NCBI RefSeq assembly: GCF_900103585.1 | Contig: NZ_FNHV01000009.1 | Coordinates: 216,052 to 280,051, forward strand | DNA from: Streptomyces sp. cf386 | GTDB lineage: Bacteria; Actinomycetota; Actinomycetes; Streptomycetales; Streptomycetaceae | Reading direction: 5' to 3' | Length of the DNA stretch: 64,000 nucleotides | In this document: positions 60,378-64,000 of the stretch, one piece after another | Layout: each line of letters begins with the position of its first letter | How positions within the stretch are numbered: position 1 is the stretch's first letter | Program-made: the position numbers and the translations under genes | Notes under the pieces: generated by a model | What the model was told of the DNA's origin: nothing | Databases searched by the model: none | The model's input: only the letters and a program-made list of their open reading frames with translations

Positions 60378-61193
60378 TCAGCGGCGTGGGGTCACCAGCA
60401 ACTCCCCGGTCCGCGGATGCGCAAGCACCTCCACCGGCTGGTCATACACCTCCGAGAGCAGCCGCTCGGAGAACACCTCGGCGGGCGGCCCGTCGGCCGC
60501 GACCCGCCCGGCGCGCAGGATCGCGACCCGGTGCGCGTAGGCCGCCGCGAGCCCCAGGTCGTGGAGTACGACGACCACCGCGTCCCCGGCCCGCGCCCGC
60601 TCCCGGCACAGCCGCAGCACCAGCTCCTGATGCCTGAGGTCCAGGGCCGCCGTCGGTTCGTCGAGCAGCAGCAGCGGGGCGCGTTGGGCCAGCACCCGGG
60701 CGAGCGCGACCCGGGCCCGCTCACCGCCGCTGAGCGCGGAGAACGGCCGTACGGCGAAGGCGGCCACCTCGGTGACGGCCATGGCCTCGGCGACGGCCGC
60801 GTCGTCGTCCTCCATCCCGAGCGCGGCCCAGGGCGCACGGCCCATCCGGACGACCTCCTCGACCGTGAAGGGGAAGGAGAGGGCCGCCGACTGCGGTAGC
60901 ACGGCGCGACGGAGGGCCAGCTCGGGCGCGGGCCAGTCGGCCGCCGGCCGACCGTGGATCCGTACGCCCCCCTCGGCGGCCGGGAGATCGGCGGCCAGCG
61001 CGCTCAACAGGGTCGACTTTCCGGCACCGTTGGGCCCGACGAGGGCGAGCACTTCGCCGGCCCGGACGGTCACGGAGACGCCCGTCAGCACGTCACGGGC
61101 ACCGAGACGAACGTGCAGCGACTCGGCGGTGGCGAGGATGTCGCCGGGTTCGGCGGGGGAGGGGGGAGTGGGGCGAGGGCGGAGCAGTCTCAC
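60378..61193 (-). CDS. hmuV: HmuV-type haem/iron ABC ATPase
   Basis: 271 aa. Walker A GPNGAGKS, Q-loop VLPQSAALSFPFTVEEVVRM, signature FSALSGGERARVALARVL, Walker B LLLDEPTAALD and H-loop VLHDLG are complete. The FPFTVEEVV segment is typical of HmuV. Drives import through HmuU. Separated from hmuU by 122 bp and from efeO by 131 bp on the same strand. Confidence 0.93.
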   Translation of the reverse strand: MRLLRPRPTPPSPAEPGDILATAESLHVRLGARDVLTGVSVTVRAGEVLALVGPNGAGKSTLLSALAADLPAAEGGVRIHGRPAADWPAPELALRRAVLPQSAALSFPFTVEEVVRMGRAPWAALGMEDDDAAVAEAMAVTEVAAFAVRPFSALSGGERARVALARVLAQRAPLLLLDEPTAALDLRHQELVLRLCRERARAGDAVVVVLHDLGLAAAYAHRVAILRAGRVAADGPPAEVFSERLLSEVYDQPVEVLAHPRTGELLVTPRR

Positions 61194-61315
61194 GGAGGGG
61201 GTCCTTGTCGAGAAGGGGACTGGAGAACCTGAGGGGCGCGGGGCTGTGTTGATTTGCGGCTACCGCCGCGTGGGCGCGACCAGCCCCCACTCACCCGCAG
61301 CCGACACACGACCTC

Positions 61316-62401
61316 CTAGGCCCACCCCCCTTGTCGCCGCCGAGTCCGACGCAACAGCCAGAAGAAGAACGGACTACCAAGAAGCGCGGTCAGAACGCCG
61401 AGCGGCAACTCCGCCGGCGCCGCAACGGTCCGCGCAGCGAGATCCGCCGCCAGCAACACCACCGCCCCACCCAACGCACTCCCCGGAATGAGAAACCGAT
61501 GCCCCGGCCCCGCGGCCATGCGCAGCAGATGAGGCACGACAAGCCCGATGAACCCGATGACCCCGGAAACACTCACCGCGGCCGCCGTCAGCAGCGCGAC
61601 GACCAGGATCAACGCAACCCGCATCCGCTCCACGTCCACCCCCAGATGCCGCGCGGCCCGGTCGCCCAGCGCGAGCAGGTCCAGGCGACGCGCGTACAGC
61701 GGCGCCACCACCAGCCCCACGGCCGCGCACGGCAGGACCGCCGTCACCTTGGGCCAGGTGGACTGGGCGAGGGAGCCGAGCTGCCAGAAGGTGATCTGGT
61801 TCACCGCGGCGGTGTCCGCGAGGAAGATGAACAGACCGATGAGCGCCCCGGCGAAGGCGTTGACCGCGATGCCCATGAGGATCAGGGTCACGACCTCCGT
61901 ACGGCCGCCCGAGCGGGACATCGCGTACACCAGCAGCACGGTGCCGAGCCCGGCGACGAACGCCATCGCGGGCAGGGTCCAGTTGCCGAGGAAGGTCAGC
62001 CCGAGCGAGATCGCGGCGACCGCCCCGACCGCCGCGCCCAGGGAGACGCCGATGGTGGCCGGTTCGGCCAGCGGATTGCCGAACACCCCCTGCATCAACG
62101 CTCCGGCACACCCCAGCGAGGCCCCGATGAGCAGCGCGAGCACGATCCGCGGGAAGCGGACGTTCCACAGCACCGACTCGGCGACCCGGTCCAACTCGCC
62201 GCCGCCCAGCCCGACTTTGTGCGTCACGGACGCGAGCACGTCCCCGACCGGGATCGGATAGGCGCCGATCCCGGCGGCCACCGGGACCAGGACGAGGAGG
62301 GCGACGCTCATACCGACGGTCAGCAACCAGGCGGTGGTGTGCCGGCTGCGGGCCGGGGTTTCGGCCACGGCCTCGGGTGCGGCCTTCTCCAGTACGGTCA
62401 T
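61316..62401 (-). CDS. hmuU: HmuU-type FecCD-family haem/iron permease
   Basis: 361 aa from ATG 62401 (ATGA overlap with hmuT). About ten membrane helices. FecCD motifs such as RFPRIVLALLIGASLGCAGA and MQGVFGNPLAEP, and the late GVIGFIGLVVPHLLRMAAGP are clear. Membrane component of the haem or siderophore importer with HmuT and HmuV. Confidence 0.93.
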   Translation of the reverse strand: MTVLEKAAPEAVAETPARSRHTTAWLLTVGMSVALLVLVPVAAGIGAYPIPVGDVLASVTHKVGLGGGELDRVAESVLWNVRFPRIVLALLIGASLGCAGALMQGVFGNPLAEPATIGVSLGAAVGAVAAISLGLTFLGNWTLPAMAFVAGLGTVLLVYAMSRSGGRTEVVTLILMGIAVNAFAGALIGLFIFLADTAAVNQITFWQLGSLAQSTWPKVTAVLPCAAVGLVVAPLYARRLDLLALGDRAARHLGVDVERMRVALILVVALLTAAAVSVSGVIGFIGLVVPHLLRMAAGPGHRFLIPGSALGGAVVLLAADLAARTVAAPAELPLGVLTALLGSPFFFWLLRRTRRRQGGWA

Positions 62402-63417
62402 GCCGAGTCGCCCTTCTTGTACAGCTGCGCCACGACCGACCTCAGTACCTGGTCGGTGCGCGGCCCGTAGCTCAGCAGCGCGCCGTCCTCGATCGAGACG
62501 ACCCGGCGGTCCGCCCCGGCGGGTGTCTGGGCGACCCCCGGGATCTCCACCAGCCCGTCGACGCCGCCCACGGACTCAAGCCCCTTGGTCATCACGAGAA
62601 TCGCGTCCGGCGCCGCCTTCACCAGGGCCTCGCTGGTGATGGCGGTGAAGTCCTTCTCCAGCCCCGACTCTGCCGCTGCGTCGACCCCTCCGGCCGCCTC
62701 GATGAGGGGAGTGGCGCCGGAGCCCTTGCCGCCGATGAGGTAGACGGAGGCGGAGCCGCGCAGATGGGGGAAGGCGACCCGCGGTCGGTCGTCGCGGGAC
62801 GGAACTTCCTTGCGTACGGCGGCGATCCGGGCCTGCGACCGCTCGGTCAGCCGCTTCCCCGCCGACGGTACGCCGAGCGCGTCGGCGACGGCCTGGATGC
62901 GCGGGCCGACGTCGTCGAGGCCCTGCGCGGGGTCGAGTACGAGGACCGGGATGCCGGCGGCGCGGATCTGGTCGATGGCCTCCGCGGGGCCGGTCGTCTT
63001 CTCGGCGAGCACCAGGTCGGGCCTGAGCGACAGCACGCTCTCCGCGGAGACGTCATGGCCCCGGGTGACCACGGGCAGCTTCGCCGCCTGCTCGAAGGTG
63101 GCGGTGATGTCGCGGGCGACGACGCGATCGCCGAGCCCGAGCGTGAACACGATCTCGCTGAGGCTGCCGGAGAGGGGGACGAGGCGCTCCGCCTGCTCCA
63201 CCGTCACATCCGTGCCGTCGGCCGACGGCACGGTGACCGGGAGCTTCGGCGTCGGCGTGCCGCCGAGGGGCTCGACCCGGTTGGCGGTCGCCGCCGCGGC
63301 GGTCGTCTTCTTCGCGGGGGCCGCCGCCGTGGAGCCCCCGCAGGCCGTCGCCGTCGTGAGGGCGAGCACCGCCAGCAGTGCGCCCGTCAGTCGTGCGCGC
63401 ATGGGTCTGGGTCGCAC
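62398..63417 (-). CDS. hmuT: HmuT-type haem-binding lipoprotein
   Basis: 339 aa from GTG 63417, preferred because GAGAGGA is about 11 nt upstream; ATG 63402 is the alternative. Signal with lipobox TATAC about residue 20-25. Class III binding protein (RLVPLSGSLSEIVFTLGLGD, LRPDLVLAEKTTGPAEAIDQ, ALLSYGPRTDQVL). Delivers haem to HmuUV. Divergent from the HtaA-domain gene, with a shared iron box in between. Confidence 0.92.
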   Translation of the reverse strand: MRPRPMRARLTGALLAVLALTTATACGGSTAAAPAKKTTAAAATANRVEPLGGTPTPKLPVTVPSADGTDVTVEQAERLVPLSGSLSEIVFTLGLGDRVVARDITATFEQAAKLPVVTRGHDVSAESVLSLRPDLVLAEKTTGPAEAIDQIRAAGIPVLVLDPAQGLDDVGPRIQAVADALGVPSAGKRLTERSQARIAAVRKEVPSRDDRPRVAFPHLRGSASVYLIGGKGSGATPLIEAAGGVDAAAESGLEKDFTAITSEALVKAAPDAILVMTKGLESVGGVDGLVEIPGVAQTPAGADRRVVSIEDGALLSYGPRTDQVLRSVVAQLYKKGDSA

Positions 63418-63545
63418 GGTGGGCCGTCCTCTCCGCGCCCGTCTGACGTGCGCTCTTTGGTTGTCGGTTGGTTGTCGGCCTGGTCTCGGTCCGGTGGTCG
63501 TCAACCGTGGCCGCTTCCCTGCCTACCGCCGGAACCAGTCGTACC

Positions 63546-63564
63546 TTAGGTTAGCCTTACCTTG
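63546..63564. promoter_or_regulatory. Iron box between hmuT and the HtaA-domain gene
   Basis: TTAGGTTAGCCTTACCTTG agrees with the IdeR/DmdR consensus at 16 of 19 positions, the best box in the window. Placed to repress both directions when iron is ample. Confidence 0.85.
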
Positions 63565-63569
63565 CCTGG

Positions 63570-64000
63570 ATGGAGTCGGTTCGAGACTGGCGGGATCTTG
63601 TCCATGCCTCGGAGGTCAACCATGTCCCCCGGGGGGGGCGGACCGTGCAGGGCGGCCGGCTCGACTGGGGCCTCAAGTCCTCCTTCCAGAGCTACGTCAC
63701 CGGGCCCATCGCGAAGGGGAGTTACTCGCTGACGAGCGGCGCGGCCACCGTCGGCACGGGCAGCTTCCGCTTCCACTCGGCGACGGGGACGTACGACGGC
63801 GACACCGGCGCCTTCGCCGCGTCCTTCTCCGGCGGGGTCCACTTCGTCGGCCACAAGACGGACGCCGGCACCTACCAGCTCGACCTCACCATCAGTCACC
63901 CCACCGTGCGCGCCTCGGGCTCCACCGGAACGCTCCACGTGGACGTCACCAGCAAGGCGAAGGGCACCGGGACGGTCACGACGTCCTCACAGGTGCCCTT
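63570..64000 (+). CDS. HtaA-domain haem-binding protein, partial, start in doubt
   Basis: Open to the right edge. From codon GTG 63645 the frame shows the start of an HtaA domain: GGRLDWGLKSSFQSYVTGPI, then KGSYSLTSGAATVGTGSFRF and HSATGTYDGDTGAFAASFSG. HtaA domains bind haem via a conserved Tyr and His and feed HmuTUV. The in-frame ATG 63570 is only 6 bp past the iron box and lacks a ribosome site. The well-placed ATG 63622 (GGAGGT 5 nt before it) is out of frame by one base because of a run of eight G at 63631-63638. No signal peptide is seen in any start option. Confidence 0.8.
   Translation, partial: MESVRDWRDLVHASEVNHVPRGGRTVQGGRLDWGLKSSFQSYVTGPIAKGSYSLTSGAATVGTGSFRFHSATGTYDGDTGAFAASFSGGVHFVGHKTDAGTYQLDLTISHPTVRASGSTGTLHVDVTSKAKGTGTVTTSSQVP

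Noticed and set aside
63546..63938. Minus-strand 130-aa frame at the right edge
   Set aside because: Shadow of the HtaA-domain gene; it would also run through the iron box and shows no family features.
1..64000. CRISPR arrays, rRNA or riboswitches
   Set aside because: No regularly spaced direct repeats, rRNA-like stretches or recognisable riboswitch cores were seen by eye.

Overview
The window is high-GC actinobacterial DNA, almost certainly the chromosome of a Streptomyces or close relative. Supporting signs are strong G/C third-position bias, many GTG starts, 4-base ATGA/GTGA gene overlaps, DUF397/XRE/HATPase regulator sets, Streptomyces-type palindromic repeats near 52.8 kb, an Mce operon, and DmdR/IdeR-like iron boxes. 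No rRNA, tRNA or CRISPR array was recognised.

Region 1 (1-18.7 kb) is a defence island built on a type 2 BREX (Pgl) system: pglX (1629-5393), then pglY-pglZ-brxD-brxHI (8550-18698) as a tightly overlapping operon. The PglW kinase is not in the window. Divergent from pglX, where pglW might be expected, is a leftward pair: a possible HEPN-like protein and a KGGVGR-type MinD/ParA-like ATPase that runs off the left edge. The two are in the same reading frame, separated by one TAG codon. Between pglX and pglY lie a DUF397/XRE(DUF5753)/HATPase regulator set and an unrecognised protein with a CxCxxC...H motif reminiscent of tRNA-guanine transglycosylases.

Region 2 (18.8-22.1 kb) is a scar-rich strip: two small unknown genes, the 3' end of an IS110-like transposase, several inverted repeats, a GNAT pseudogene, an intact Fic toxin/antitoxin pair, an N-terminal fragment that looks like an ATP-grasp peptide maturase, and two diverged copies of one non-coding repeat bracketing the strip.

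Region 3 (22.1-37.8 kb) holds a solitary sugar-type binding lipoprotein, then a leftward Mce lipid-transport operon (ATPase, two YrbE/MlaE permeases, MceA-F, two Mce-associated proteins). Upstream are an ECF sigma factor with a predicted membrane anchor and proline-rich tail, a lytic transglycosylase and a membrane protein. The Mce operon and the transglycosylase share a 34-bp promoter-like element, so they may form a small regulon of this sigma factor.

Region 4 (38.0-56.0 kb) is ordinary core and metabolic content: lipase-like hydrolase, atypical response regulator, Baeyer-Villiger-type monooxygenase with a beta-propeller partner, MazG-like pyrophosphatase, DoxX, NTF2-like, aldo/keto reductase, SDR, PhoD phosphatase, Gfo/Idh/MocA oxidoreductase, Bcr/CflA exporter, serine hydrolase, Rsm22-type methyltransferase, DUF6243, TetR regulator and prim-pol protein.

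Region 5 (56.0-64 kb) is an iron island: efeUOB with a lipoprotein gene, hmuTUV haem/iron ABC transporter, and a divergent HtaA-domain gene cut by the right edge. Iron boxes lie before efeO (two in tandem) and between hmuT and the HtaA gene.
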